From contig CAZNNH010000010.1 in NCBI GenBank assembly GCA_964574335.1, positions 13,899 to 77,898 of the forward strand: a stretch of DNA of 64,000 bases, given 5' to 3'. The notes beneath the pieces are model-generated. The model had not been told where the DNA came from and did no database searches. It saw only the letters and a list, made by a program, of their open reading frames with translations. A program made the translations under genes and the position numbers. Source of the stretch: CAZNNH01 sp964574335 (lineage in GTDB: Bacteria; Acidobacteriota; Vicinamibacteria; Fen-336). Positions 1 through 8,626 of the stretch are shown piece by piece (positions within the stretch are counted from its first letter, which is position 1; each line of letters starts with the position of its first letter).

Positions 1-26
1 TAACCTCGTAACCGGGAGGTTCTTCC

Positions 27-905
27 ATGTCGAGTCCAGAACGTTCGCGCTCGCGCAAGCTCGGAGATCTCCTCCGGGCCGCCTTCTGGCTGCTCCTGAT
101 CGTCCTCTTCATCCAGCAGGTCTGGGGCGCGGGCGCCGTCGACCGCGCCCGAGCCGCCTTGATCGACCGCTTCCAGGAGCAGCGGCAGTCCCGTGTGATC
201 GCCCTGATCCACCGCCGGGAGACGGTCAGCCTCTTCGGAGTCCCGGTCAGCGAGTTCATCGACATCGAGGACTCGGAGGCGGTGCTGCGGGCGATCCGCT
301 TGACCCCCAAGCAGAAGCCCATCGACCTGATCCTGCACACCCCGGGCGGCCTGGTGCTGGCCGCCGAGCAGATCGCACATGCGCTGGCCGAGCACGAGGG
401 CAAGGTGACCGTCTTCGTCCCCCACTACGCGATGAGCGGCGGCACCATGCTGGCGCTGACCGCCGACGAGATCGTGATGGACCCGAACGCCGTGCTCGGC
501 CCGGTCGACCCCCAGATCGGTGACCTGCCGGCGGCCTCGATCGTGAAGCTGCTGGAGATGAAGCCCCCCGACAAGATCAGCGACGAGATGCTGGTCTTGG
601 CCGACGTCTCGGGCAAGGCCCGCCGGCAGGTGACGGCGTTCCTGACCGAGGTGCTACGCAAGCACCAGCCTGAGGAGAAGGCGGCACAGTTGGCAACCAC
701 CCTGAGCGAGGGCCGCTGGACCCACGACTTCCCCATCACCGTGGAGGCCGCACGCGAGCTGGGCCTGACGGTCAACACGGAGATGCCTCCCCTGATCTAC
801 GAGCTGATGGATCTCTACCCGCAGAGAGGAGCGGAGCGCCCGTCGGTGACCTACGTGCCCCTGCGGCGCTCGCCCGGCCTCGGCCGCCAGGCCCCGCAGC
901 GCTAG
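27..905 (+). CDS. Membrane-anchored serine protease of the SDH/ClpP-crotonase class
   Basis: 292 aa. An N-terminal membrane anchor (about residues 14-34) is followed by a ClpP/SppA-like fold. The signature is the oxyanion-type HTPGG at about 104-108 and the nucleophile motif MSGGT, with Ser137 the likely catalytic serine. LGPVDPQ (about 157-163) is the conserved segment seen in the serine dehydrogenase proteinase (SDH_sah) family. These proteins are thought to degrade membrane or periplasmic proteins; the substrate is unknown. The start is supported by GGGAGG seven bases upstream of the ATG. The 3' end overlaps, antisense, the tail of the convergent DUF1593 gene by about 130 bases. The family assignment is firm; the physiological role is inferred. 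Confidence 0.85.
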   Translation: MSSPERSRSRKLGDLLRAAFWLLLIVLFIQQVWGAGAVDRARAALIDRFQEQRQSRVIALIHRRETVSLFGVPVSEFIDIEDSEAVLRAIRLTPKQKPIDLILHTPGGLVLAAEQIAHALAEHEGKVTVFVPHYAMSGGTMLALTADEIVMDPNAVLGPVDPQIGDLPAASIVKLLEMKPPDKISDEMLVLADVSGKARRQVTAFLTEVLRKHQPEEKAAQLATTLSEGRWTHDFPITVEAARELGLTVNTEMPPLIYELMDLYPQRGAERPSVTYVPLRRSPGLGRQAPQR

Positions 906-2655
906 CGCGACGGGTCGGGCGGCTCCACGACAGGCCGAGGTCGATGCGCTGGCTCGGCCTCCCGCTGCGGCGAGGACTAGCCCGCGCCGTGCCGAGCAGG
1001 CCCATCAGCCGGCGGTGGTCCTGCTCGTCGGTTTGCCCGACCGGCGGCGGGTCGTCGCGCATCTCGAGGATGACGCGGCGGTAGGACGTCAGGCTCGGCG
1101 TGCCGTGGTCCTCGACGGCCAGGATCACGTGGGCCCGGCCCGCCACCTTGGGCACCACGATCGCCTTCGGGCCGTCCGCGCCCTCGATCACGATCCTCGG
1201 AGGCGGCTGCGGCGGCCCGCCCTCCGGAGCCGGCGGGATGCCCCCCTGACCGGGGACGATGCCGGCCGGGGGCCGGCGCCGCACCCGGACCGGCCGCCCC
1301 GGGATGCCGGTGCCGGCCTCGGGATAGAAGAACCAGTGGAACTCGAGCGCGTTGCCGTCGGGATCGGTGGTCCCGGTGGCGTCCAGGGTGAGGGGTGTGC
1401 CCACCTTTGCCGTGAGGAAGACGGGCTCGGTCCCCGCCTGGCCGTTCACCACCACCCGCGGGTTGTGGTTGGCCTCTTCCTTCTTCAGCACCGACCAGTC
1501 CAGACGCGCGGCGAAGTCGTGCTGGAAGGCCTCGCGCCAGCGCCAGATGCTGGCCTGGTCGGAGGTGTAGCTCCGGCCGTCGACCCCCACCACGGTGTCG
1601 CGGGAGCTGTCGTTGCCGGGGTACGAGTCGCCGCCCTGGGTCCACAGGGCCCGGGTCTCACCGTAGGGCTGCCGCCACACGTAACGCCCGCCCCACCCCC
1701 CGAAGGCCGGGCTCATGGCGCTGGCCAGCCCGTTGTCGATCAGCCCCAGGAACGACGGCGTGTCGCCCTCGTGGATGCAGCACGGGACGGGGTACAGCTC
1801 GCCCAGCGGACCCTTGCCGCGGATGTGGGCGTTCACCCACTGGTCCGAGAAGGTCGTGAAGTCGGCCCCCGGCGCGTTGCGGTAGAAGCGGTCGCCGCTG
1901 ATGCCGGTCCAGGTGGCGAAGTAGTACTGCTCGCCGTCCTGCGTCGATGGCGTCGCAATGTAGCGCAGGGCCGGGAACTCGCGGCGCAGCCACGGGCCGG
2001 CGTCGTCCTGGTCGGAGATCGCGTAGACCCGGAGCTTGGAGACGAGGGCCGCGACCTGCTCCGGCGTCCGGCTGGCGCGGGCCTGGGTGAGCGCCTGGGC
2101 CAGGGTGTTGGTGCCGCCCCAGGCCAGTACCCACAGCGGCCGCGGGTCGGCCTTCTCGGCGGCCCGCAGGATCAGCTCCGCCCCCGGCGACGTGTGGTCG
2201 GGTCCCACCGCCTGCATGCCGTAGGCCGGCTGCCCGGGCACCACCACCGCCCGCAAGGCCGCCGCGGTGGGATAGCCGGAGGCGTGCTGGAGCAGGCTGG
2301 GCTGGACCTTCTCGTAGGCGTCGAGAACGGAGTGGATGACATCGGGCCGGACCCGGGCCTTCATCCAGGTGGAGGTGGTGGCGATCAGCCCCTCGACGTC
2401 CATCTGGTTGGAGTAGAGCAGGAAGCGGACCAGCGACATCTGGTCGTCGGGCTCGTTGGCGATGTCGGTCATCACCACCACTCGCGGCCGGGCCACGAAG
2501 GGGTCCACCTGGGCCTCGGGCGGGGTCGCGGCCACGGCCGGACCGGCCACCGCCAGGCAGCCCGCCACCGCCCACGCCGCCACGCCGCGCCGACCGTGAG
2601 CGGGTGACCCCACCCGTCCCGTGGCCGACCATGCCGTTCCCGCAGTCGCGCGCAT
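772..2655 (-). CDS. Secreted nucleoside-hydrolase-like (DUF1593 / Sde182) protein
   Basis: Signal peptide (hydrophobic stretch ending around AVAA), then an inosine-uridine nucleoside-hydrolase-like domain whose N-terminal acidic motif is TDIANEPDD, the family's metal/ribose-binding signature. WVLAWGGTNTL follows, then an Ig-like C-terminal region ending at about residue 535. Relatives are often annotated as cellulose-binding Sde182-like. The ATG at 2655 has GGAGG five bases upstream; a GTG two codons earlier is less likely. The last ~90 residues are Arg/Pro/Ala-rich, look non-native, and run antisense into the preceding protease gene, so a frameshift near the 3' end or a lost stop codon is possible. 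The sequence just upstream is an assembly gap. Confidence 0.8.
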   Translation of the reverse strand: MRATAGTAWSATGRVGSPAHGRRGVAAWAVAGCLAVAGPAVAATPPEAQVDPFVARPRVVVMTDIANEPDDQMSLVRFLLYSNQMDVEGLIATTSTWMKARVRPDVIHSVLDAYEKVQPSLLQHASGYPTAAALRAVVVPGQPAYGMQAVGPDHTSPGAELILRAAEKADPRPLWVLAWGGTNTLAQALTQARASRTPEQVAALVSKLRVYAISDQDDAGPWLRREFPALRYIATPSTQDGEQYYFATWTGISGDRFYRNAPGADFTTFSDQWVNAHIRGKGPLGELYPVPCCIHEGDTPSFLGLIDNGLASAMSPAFGGWGGRYVWRQPYGETRALWTQGGDSYPGNDSSRDTVVGVDGRSYTSDQASIWRWREAFQHDFAARLDWSVLKKEEANHNPRVVVNGQAGTEPVFLTAKVGTPLTLDATGTTDPDGNALEFHWFFYPEAGTGIPGRPVRVRRRPPAGIVPGQGGIPPAPEGGPPQPPPRIVIEGADGPKAIVVPKVAGRAHVILAVEDHGTPSLTSYRRVILEMRDDPPPVGQTDEQDHRRLMGLLGTARASPRRSGRPSQRIDLGLSWSRPTRRASAAGPGGRGRASAAGARRSPTGAPLLSAGRDPSARRSGEASPC

Positions 2656-2668
2656 CGCCACCTCCTCT

Positions 2669-2768
2669 NNNNNNNNNNNNNNNNNNNNNNNNNNNNNNNN
2701 NNNNNNNNNNNNNNNNNNNNNNNNNNNNNNNNNNNNNNNNNNNNNNNNNNNNNNNNNNNNNNNNNNNN
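2669..2768. other. Assembly gap (100 N)
   Basis: Exactly 100 N, the conventional scaffolder placeholder, so the real distance is unknown. It interrupts the 3' end of the minus-strand gene at 2769-3196 and lies only a few bases upstream of the ribosome binding site of the DUF1593 gene. Confidence 0.98.
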
Positions 2769-3196
2769 CGGTAGGTGATGGTGACGGCCAGGTCCTTCGG
2801 CAGCGCCTTCACGCCCGGCTCCTCGGGGTCGACGTAGGGCCGGAGGCTGATGCCGGAGAGGACGTAGGTGCGCGCGCCCTCGGTCTTGCGCTTGACCACC
2901 TGGACCTTCCTCACGATGGGCTGATCGAACGGCACCCGCGGCGCGCGCGCCCCTCGTCCCCCGAAGCCGGGCCGGATGCCGAGCTCCTTGAGCTGCTCCA
3001 GGATCCTCTGCGCACGCTGGTTCCCCTTCTCGGCGTGCGCCCGGTACTCGGAGACCACCGAGCGAAGCGTCGTGTCGGACACCTGCTTGCCGACGGCGTC
3101 GCGAAGGACGTCCCAGTCCTCCATCGCGATCAGGAACTGGACCTGCTGGGCCCTCAGCCCGGGCCGTCGACGCGCCCGCCTCTTCTGCTGCGGCAT
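2769..3196 (-). CDS. Hypothetical basic protein, 3' end lost in gap
   Basis: About 142 residues are visible before the gap. The N-terminus is very basic (QQKRRARRRPG) and is followed by an apparently helical segment and then by beta-type sequence. I do not recognise a family. The ATG at 3196 is preceded by GGAGGTGAT, a near-perfect Shine-Dalgarno; the upstream in-frame TTG is therefore rejected. It is on the same strand as the DUF1593 gene and upstream of it; whether they form an operon cannot be judged across the gap. Confidence 0.6.
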
Positions 3197-3356
3197 ATCA
3201 CCTCCAGAGTCTCTGCCCAATCCTTACCGATACCACGTGAGTCGGCGAGATTTGATGCCAGAGGATATCACCCTAACCGCTCGGTTCCTGCGACTCATGT
3301 CCTCACCTGGTTGGCGGCGGCGGCGGCCGACAGCTACGATAGGCGTGGAGCCTCCC

Positions 3357-3707
3357 ATGTCCGCGGATCCCTCGGCACCTCGACGACACATCGCCACCCT
3401 CAGGGAGGGCCCGCTCCACGCCGCCCTCAAGGCCTGGTATCAGGAGCCCGGGGACGAGACGGAGGTACCCGTCGACGGGCGCCAGATCGACATCGTGCGC
3501 GGCAACCTGCTGGTCGAGATCCAGACAGCCGGAATCGGGTCGATCCGGGGAAAGCTCGAACGCCTGGTGCAGGACCATCCGGTGCGCCTGGTCCTTCCCG
3601 TGCCCGTCGCGAGGTGGATCGTGCGTGTCGGCGGCCTCCGGCTGACCGGCGCCATCGAGGCGGTGGGGACCGAGGGCAACGCCGTCCTCTACGTGGCCTC
3701 CACGTAG
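3357..3707 (+). CDS. Small PD-(D/E)XK-like nuclease-fold protein, probably shortened
   Basis: 116 aa. The central block V-D-G-R-Q-I-D-I-V ... L-L-V-E-I-Q-T has the spacing of the D...ExQ/K core of PD-(D/E)XK nucleases, followed by KLERLVQDHPVRLV. I recall uncharacterised bacterial proteins of roughly 200+ residues that begin the same way (small start block, then the nuclease-like core and an RWIVRV segment). Here the similarity seems to stop after RWIVRV and the protein ends about 35 residues later, so it may be a truncated or divergent member. Start: ATG at 3357 with GGAG six bases upstream. Nuclease activity is inference only. Confidence 0.55.
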   Translation: MSADPSAPRRHIATLREGPLHAALKAWYQEPGDETEVPVDGRQIDIVRGNLLVEIQTAGIGSIRGKLERLVQDHPVRLVLPVPVARWIVRVGGLRLTGAIEAVGTEGNAVLYVAST

Positions 3708-3718
3708 CCTTCCGCGGT

Positions 3719-3747
3719 TTGCCCTGGTGGGGCGCGTGATCTAGATT
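3719..3747 (+). promoter_or_regulatory. Candidate promoter of the ECF sigma gene
   Basis: TTGCCC, a 17-base spacer and TAGATT match sigma-70-type -35/-10 boxes at 4/6 each. The expected transcript start is only a few bases before the GTG start at 3758, so the mRNA would be almost leaderless. The same TAGATT box recurs upstream of nuoA. Confidence 0.35.
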
Positions 3748-3757
3748 ACCGCGCGAC

Positions 3758-4636
3758 GTGGCCAGCCCGTTCCGCGAGACCGCCCTCCAACCCTCCGACG
3801 AGGAGCTGCTGGCCGAGGTCCGCTCCGGCAGCCGAGAGTCGCTGGAAAAGCTCGTCGTCCGCCATCAGCCCTGGATCCTCAACGTCGCCGTGCGCATGCT
3901 CTGGTGCCGGGACGACGCGGAGGATGCCACCCAGGAGATCCTGATCAAGGTCCTCAAGGCCCTGCCCGCCTTCCGTGGCGAGAGCACGCTCCGCACCTGG
4001 CTCTATCGCATTGCGGTCAATCACATCCTGGACCTGCGCCGGCGGGACTGGTCCATCTCCGCGCCGCGGCGCTCTTTCGCCGCCAGGGACGCGATCCTGG
4101 CGAGCCTCCCAGACCTCGACCTGCCCGACCCGCGCACCGTTCCGGTGCCGGTGGAGATCCTGGTCGAGGAGGCCAAGGTCGGGTGCACCACCGGGGTGCT
4201 GCTCTGCCTGGACGGCCGACAGAGGCTGGTGTTCATCCTCGCCGAGATCCTGGGCGCCACCGACACGGTCGGCTCGGAGATCGTGGGCGTGACACCGGCC
4301 AACTTCCGCCAGATCCTGTCGCGGGCCCGGCGCGAGCTCTACGAGTACCTGCAGGGAAGCTGCAGCCTCGTCAACCCGGAGGCTCCGTGCCGCTGCGCCA
4401 GGAAGACTCGGGCCTTCATCGAGAAGGGCTATCTCGACCCCGAGCGCCTGGTGTTCACGAGAGATCACCGTCGCCGGATCCGCGAGGTCGTGGAGGAGCG
4501 AGCCGACGAGCTGTATCGGGCCTACGAGACGTTCGGTGCCAACGTCTTCCGCGACCACCCCTTCTACCGGTGCTCCGACCCGGCGGCGATGCTGCGCCAG
4601 GTGCTGGCGACGATGTCGCCGGACCTCTTCCGCTAG
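3758..4636 (+). CDS. ECF-type RNA polymerase sigma factor with Cys-rich C-terminal extension
   Basis: 292 aa, GTG start. Sigma region 2 is clear at about residues 25-90 (core-binding DDAEDATQEILIKVLKAL, then FRGESTLRTWLYRIAVN). Region 4 is degenerate (about 140-190; the helix-turn-helix is poorly conserved but SRARREL remains). It is followed by a C-terminal extension with C-S-L-V-N-P-E-A-P-C-R-C around 198-210, a motif I recall in a subset of ECF factors that lack a separate anti-sigma gene. No anti-sigma gene is adjacent, so regulation through the extension (possibly redox or metal) is an inference. Confidence 0.85.
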   Translation: MASPFRETALQPSDEELLAEVRSGSRESLEKLVVRHQPWILNVAVRMLWCRDDAEDATQEILIKVLKALPAFRGESTLRTWLYRIAVNHILDLRRRDWSISAPRRSFAARDAILASLPDLDLPDPRTVPVPVEILVEEAKVGCTTGVLLCLDGRQRLVFILAEILGATDTVGSEIVGVTPANFRQILSRARRELYEYLQGSCSLVNPEAPCRCARKTRAFIEKGYLDPERLVFTRDHRRRIREVVEERADELYRAYETFGANVFRDHPFYRCSDPAAMLRQVLATMSPDLFR

Positions 4637-4677
4637 AACCAGTCGGCGGGCGCTACTGTCACAGACCGCTTCCGGCT

Positions 4678-4703
4678 CCCGTCCAACTCGAGTGACGGAC
4701 GGG
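4678..4703 (+). terminator. Stem-loop downstream of the sigma gene
   Basis: A CCCGTCC / GGACGGG stem of 7 bp encloses a 12-base loop, 42 bases after the stop codon. There is no T-tract, so if it terminates transcription it does so weakly or with Rho. Confidence 0.3.
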
Positions 4704-4807
4704 CTTCCCGGATCCCGACGTGGTGGGAGCCGGATTGATCCGTCCCTGGCACGCTGGACGACGTGTGCCTCGAGTGGGGCCGTCTGGGAAAGGAAGGGGT
4801 CGTCGAC

Positions 4808-5986
4808 ATGGACCAACGAGAATCGGGTCGCACCGCCTCCAGGATGACGCGGCTGGTCGCCTTCCAGGCTCTCGCCCTCGGCGTGGGCGGGATGGCGGCC
4901 ACCCCTGGCATCCGCCCGCCGGTCTCCGTGCCCCTCGATGCCGATCACTGGCACCTGGCCGACAGCGCCCGGTTCGTCGAGATCGGCGGCCGGACGGCGC
5001 TCACCGGCATGGCCTACGTGAAGGATGCCGACTTCCTGAACGGGACCATCGAGGCGGACCTGTGGATCACCGGGGAGGTCGACTTCGCCGGCTTCATGTT
5101 CCGGGTCCAGTCCCTCGACGAGTACGAGTGGGTCTGGCTCCGAACCCACAAGGCCAACGGCCAGATCCAGGACGGCCTCCAGTACGCGCCCGCGTTCCAT
5201 GGGGTCCCGTGTTGGCAACTCAACGGCGGCCCGGGAGGCATCGCTCCGGTGACCGCTCCCAGCCACCAGTGGGTCCACATGAAGCTCGAGATACGGAACG
5301 ACACGGCCACGCTCTACGTCGGCGACATGACCCAGCCGGCCCTGGTCATGCACCCCCTGCAGCTCGGGCTCAAGAAGGGCTCCGTCGGGCTCCAGGCCTA
5401 TCGCGGCAAGGCCGCGTACTTCTCCAACCTCACCTACCGCATCGACGATGCCGACCCGGTGCCTCCGTCCGACGATGGCCAGCCGCCGGCCCCCGGCGTC
5501 CTGACCGGCTGGCGGCTGTCACCGCCCTTCCCGGTCCCGAGCCTCGACGCGATCACGACCTACCCCGCCGCTCGGCTGGTGGAGGGCGAAGAGTGGGTCG
5601 TCCCCGCCACGGACGAACAGGGTCTGATCAACATCACCCGGTACCACGGGAGGACCGGTGGAGTGGTTCGGCCCGGCAAGGCCCCCGACTGCGCCATCCT
5701 GCGGGCCTACCTCGACGCCGAACGAGCCCGGCGCGTGCAGATGCGCTTCGGCTACAGCGACGCGGTGGCGTTGTTCCTGAACGGAGCCCCCCTCTTCTGG
5801 GGGAGCAGCGCCTTCCTCTGCAGGAACGCGGCGGACGGGGAGTGGATCAGCCTCAACGACGCCGTCTTCCTGGACCTCGAGAAGGGCCGGAACGAGCTGC
5901 TCGCCGTGGTGGCGGAGGACTTCGGCGGATGGGGCTTCGAGGCCCGGTTGACCGACACCGAGGGGATCACGGTGCGAGGAGAGTGA
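4808..5986 (+). CDS. Secreted protein with a LamG/DUF1080-like lectin fold
   Basis: 392 aa. The N-terminus has a hydrophobic segment (about 13-32) that could be a signal peptide. Residues about 40-220 resemble the concanavalin-like 3-keto-disaccharide hydrolase (DUF1080) fold: F-VEIGGRTALTG, DFLNGTIEADLWI, FAGFMFRVQSLDEYEWVWLR, WVHMKLEIRNDTATLYVGD, GSVGLQAYRGKAAYFSNLTY. The C-terminal half is a second beta-rich domain (LFLNGAPLFWG resembles a galactose-binding-like jelly roll). The function is probably carbohydrate or glycan binding at the cell surface; activity is not established. The ATG at 4808 follows GGAAGGGG; a GTG at 4763 has no such site. Confidence 0.7.
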   Translation: MDQRESGRTASRMTRLVAFQALALGVGGMAATPGIRPPVSVPLDADHWHLADSARFVEIGGRTALTGMAYVKDADFLNGTIEADLWITGEVDFAGFMFRVQSLDEYEWVWLRTHKANGQIQDGLQYAPAFHGVPCWQLNGGPGGIAPVTAPSHQWVHMKLEIRNDTATLYVGDMTQPALVMHPLQLGLKKGSVGLQAYRGKAAYFSNLTYRIDDADPVPPSDDGQPPAPGVLTGWRLSPPFPVPSLDAITTYPAARLVEGEEWVVPATDEQGLINITRYHGRTGGVVRPGKAPDCAILRAYLDAERARRVQMRFGYSDAVALFLNGAPLFWGSSAFLCRNAADGEWISLNDAVFLDLEKGRNELLAVVAEDFGGWGFEARLTDTEGITVRGE

Positions 5987-6011
5987 GGGGCGGTTTGACT
6001 CGCCGGGCGGG

Positions 6012-6347
6012 ATGCGCTTCCATGGGTCCGTGCGTGGGGTATTGGGCCGGTTGACGGCGGCGCTCCTGATCGTGCTCCTGGCGGGGCCTGGCGCCGCCCC
6101 GGGCTGGCTCTCGGTGGCCGACACGCCCGCCGCCCCCTCGACGCACGACAACGGCATGGCGGCGACGCCGCCCCCCGCCGTCTCGGTCGACCCGGCGGCC
6201 GCGCCCGTAGGGGTAGCGGCATCACCCGCCTCGGCACCCCAGCGTGTGCTGGTCCGCTTCCACCCCCTCCTCAGCCGGATCGTCACCGACGGCACGTCTC
6301 GCCTCCCGATCCCGGTGAAACCCGCGCCAACCGTCCTCCGCGTCTAG
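6012..6347 (+). CDS. Possible small exported protein
   Basis: 111 aa. A hydrophobic N-terminal segment (VLGRLTAALLIVLLAGPGAAPG) could act as a signal peptide. The rest is Ala/Pro-rich and low complexity, with no recognisable domain. It has only a weak ribosome binding site and sits between two genes on the same strand. It may be a real small secreted protein or a chance ORF in GC-rich DNA. Confidence 0.3.
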   Translation: MRFHGSVRGVLGRLTAALLIVLLAGPGAAPGWLSVADTPAAPSTHDNGMAATPPPAVSVDPAAAPVGVAASPASAPQRVLVRFHPLLSRIVTDGTSRLPIPVKPAPTVLRV

Positions 6348-6429
6348 AGAGCTCTCTCCGCCTCCTCTTCACCGTCCGTTCACGTGTCGATGGTCATGGC
6401 GGGGCCTCGCCCTGCCGGGAGAGAGCAAG

Positions 6430-7776
6430 ATGACGAGCTGGAAATGGCGTGCCGCTTTCTACGTGACGTTCCTGATCGCTTGCGGGATGGCGATCTGGCC
6501 CCCCTTCGGACGAGACGGAAGGCCGGGCAAGCTCAAGCTGGGCCTGGACATGCGCGGTGGGGCGCACCTCGTGCTGCAGGTCCTGCCCGAGAGCTCCCCT
6601 GCCGGCGGCCCGCAACGGGTCACGCCGGAGACCCTGCAGGAGGTGATCCGGACCCTGGAGCGCCGCGTGAATCAGCTCGGCGTCGCCGATCCCGTGATCA
6701 CGGAGTACGGGAGCGGCGGCGATCGGGTCCTGGTCCAGCTCCCGGGCGTCGCGGATGTGGAGCAGGCCAAGCGGCTGTTGATCCGCCTGGCCCGGCTCTC
6801 GCTGCACCTCGTGGACAGGGTGGCCCCGACCCGCGAGGGGCTCCTCGCCCAGGTTCCGGCCGGCGTGCCGCCCGCGCTCATCGTGCTGGAGGGTCAAGCG
6901 AACGCGCCCGGAGAAGCCGCCTTCTACCTGGTGCATCGCCAACCGGTGGTGACGGGGCGCGACCTGAGGACCGCCCGCACCGGGATCGGTGAGCTCGGCC
7001 AGCCCAACGTCCGGTTCACGCTCGACCCGCAAGGCGCCAAGGCCCTCGAACGCGAGACCGCTCGCAACATCGGCCGCCGGCTGGCCATCGTCCTCGACGA
7101 GCGGGTGATCTCGGCCCCCACCATCGACGGCGTGGTGGGGATGGAAGGGCAGATCCGCGGCGGCTTCACCGCCGCGGAAGCCGACGAGATGGCGGCCCTC
7201 CTGCGTGCGGGCGCGCTGCCTGCCAAGATGCGCTACCTCCAGGAGCTCACCGTGGGCGCGTCGCTGGGCCGCGATTCCATCCGGGCCGGGCTGTCGGCCT
7301 CGGCCGCCGCCGTCCTGCTGGTCGCCGCCTTCATGCTCGCCCGCTACCGCCTGGCCGGGGTGAACGCGGTGGTCGCGCTCTCTGCCAACCTGCTGATCCT
7401 GTTGGCAGCCCTGGTCTGGTCCCAGGCGACGCTGACCCTGCCGGGGATCGCCGGGATCATCCTGACCCTCGGCGTGGGAGTCGACACCAACGTGCTGGTG
7501 TTCGAGCGCATCCGCGAGGAGCTGCGCCTGGGGAGGACCGCGCGCCAGGCGGTGCACGTCGGCTTCGCCCGGGTGTGGGTCACCATCCTCGACACCCACG
7601 CCACGGCGCTGATCGCGGCCGCGCTGCTCTTCCAGTTCGGCACCGGACCCGTCAAGGGCTTCGCGGTCACGCTGGCGATCGGCCTGCTCGCCAACGTGTT
7701 CGCGTCCTACTTCGTCAGCCAGCTCCTCTTCGAGTGGGTCCTCCGCCGTCGCCCGACCACCGCGCTGAGCATCTGA
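6430..7776 (+). CDS. secD: SecD-like protein translocase accessory subunit (stand-alone)
   Basis: 448 aa. The order is that of SecD: N-terminal TM helix, LGLDMRGGAHLVLQV (family signature about 37-51), periplasmic P1-like domain with TLERRVNQLGVADP, VRFTLDPQGAKALE, then DERVISAPTIDG and IRGGFT, and a C-terminal bundle of about five TM helices with LTLPGIAGIILTLGVGVDTNVLVFERIREEL. SecD/F use the proton gradient to help late steps of export. It is shorter than E. coli SecD but close to short SecD proteins. No secF or yajC adjoins, which is unusual; secF may be elsewhere, or this may be an extra paralogue. A GGGAGAGAG-type site precedes the ATG. Confidence 0.88.
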   Translation: MTSWKWRAAFYVTFLIACGMAIWPPFGRDGRPGKLKLGLDMRGGAHLVLQVLPESSPAGGPQRVTPETLQEVIRTLERRVNQLGVADPVITEYGSGGDRVLVQLPGVADVEQAKRLLIRLARLSLHLVDRVAPTREGLLAQVPAGVPPALIVLEGQANAPGEAAFYLVHRQPVVTGRDLRTARTGIGELGQPNVRFTLDPQGAKALERETARNIGRRLAIVLDERVISAPTIDGVVGMEGQIRGGFTAAEADEMAALLRAGALPAKMRYLQELTVGASLGRDSIRAGLSASAAAVLLVAAFMLARYRLAGVNAVVALSANLLILLAALVWSQATLTLPGIAGIILTLGVGVDTNVLVFERIREELRLGRTARQAVHVGFARVWVTILDTHATALIAAALLFQFGTGPVKGFAVTLAIGLLANVFASYFVSQLLFEWVLRRRPTTALSI

Positions 7777-7795
7777 GAGGCCGCGCCAAGGCCGC

Positions 7796-8548
7796 TCAGG
7801 GCGAGTCGACTCTCTCGCCGGCCCGGTGCAGTGCCTCGGGATCGAGCACCTGAAAACGTCCCCGGCCGAGCCTGTGAAGGACTCCCGCGGAGACCAGCCT
7901 GGTGACGCTTCGGGAGAGCGTCTCCGGCGTGATACCGATCGCCGCCGCGAACTCGCCGCCGGTTACGGGCAGGCGGATGATCCCAGCGGCGCCTCCGGAG
8001 CCGTGCCCCTCCGGCAGCAACGCCGCCAGCGCCGAGGCCACTCGCGGCAGCACGCCGAGGCTGGACGGGCCCTCGATGCGACACATCGCCTCCCGCAGCC
8101 GACGGCCCACCAGCCCGATCAGCGCGATCGCCACCTGCGGATCCAGCCGTACCGCGGCGAGCAGCTCGTCCCGAGACATCACCTGGGCCTGCGTGTCCAC
8201 CAGCGCCTGGGCGTCGGCCGGGTACGGCTCTCCGTCCAGGAAGGGGAGGAAGCCAAAGACGTCGCCGGGGCCCATGATGAAGACCGTGACCGCGCGTCCG
8301 GTCGGAAGCGAACGATAGACCTTCACGCGCCCGGCCTCGATCGCCACCAGCATGCCGTTCGGCTCACCCTCGCGCCACAGCAACGAGCCGGCGGGGAACC
8401 GTCGGCGATGGAGGTGCGGCCCGAGGAGCTGGCGCGCCTGACTCGCCAGCGTGTCCAGGCGCGGGCCGAACGCCGCGATGGGCGGCGCCGATCTCGACGC
8501 ACCTCCCGCTCCCGGTCCGCGGCCCTTGCGCCTGGGAGTGCCCGGCAT
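7796..8548 (-). CDS. Crp/Fnr-family transcriptional regulator
   Basis: 250 aa. An N-terminal cyclic-nucleotide-binding-like beta-roll (about 30-145: GSLLWREGEPNGMLVAIEAGRVKVY, GPGDVFGFLPFL) is followed by a dimer helix and a winged helix (GGEFAAAIGITPETLSRSVTRL, about 200-222) that recognises DNA. No Fnr-type N-terminal cysteine set is visible, so it is unlikely to be an Fe-S oxygen sensor; the ligand is unknown. The start is fixed by AAGGAGG seven bases before the ATG at 8548. It lies downstream of the RND operon on the same strand, separated by a stem-loop. It converges with secD. Confidence 0.88.
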   Translation of the reverse strand: MPGTPRRKGRGPGAGGASRSAPPIAAFGPRLDTLASQARQLLGPHLHRRRFPAGSLLWREGEPNGMLVAIEAGRVKVYRSLPTGRAVTVFIMGPGDVFGFLPFLDGEPYPADAQALVDTQAQVMSRDELLAAVRLDPQVAIALIGLVGRRLREAMCRIEGPSSLGVLPRVASALAALLPEGHGSGGAAGIIRLPVTGGEFAAAIGITPETLSRSVTRLVSAGVLHRLGRGRFQVLDPEALHRAGERVDSP

Positions 8549-8587
8549 GCGAGTGCCTCCTTGTCCGGGCGGCCCCACATGCACGCA

Positions 8588-8607
8588 GGGGCAGCTCTCG
8601 CTGCCCC
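8588..8607 (-). terminator. Stem-loop between the RND gene and the Crp gene
   Basis: GGGGCAG, a six-base loop and CTGCCCC form a perfect 7-bp stem 20 bases past the RND stop. No T-run follows. It probably separates the efflux operon from the regulator gene. Confidence 0.4.
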
Positions 8608-8626
8608 ATATGATAACGGCGCTGAG

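Noticed and set aside
1015..2607. Long open frame on the plus strand antisense to the DUF1593 gene
   Set aside because: Low-complexity Arg/Pro/Gly-rich product with no motif; typical shadow frame of GC-rich DNA opposite a recognisable gene.
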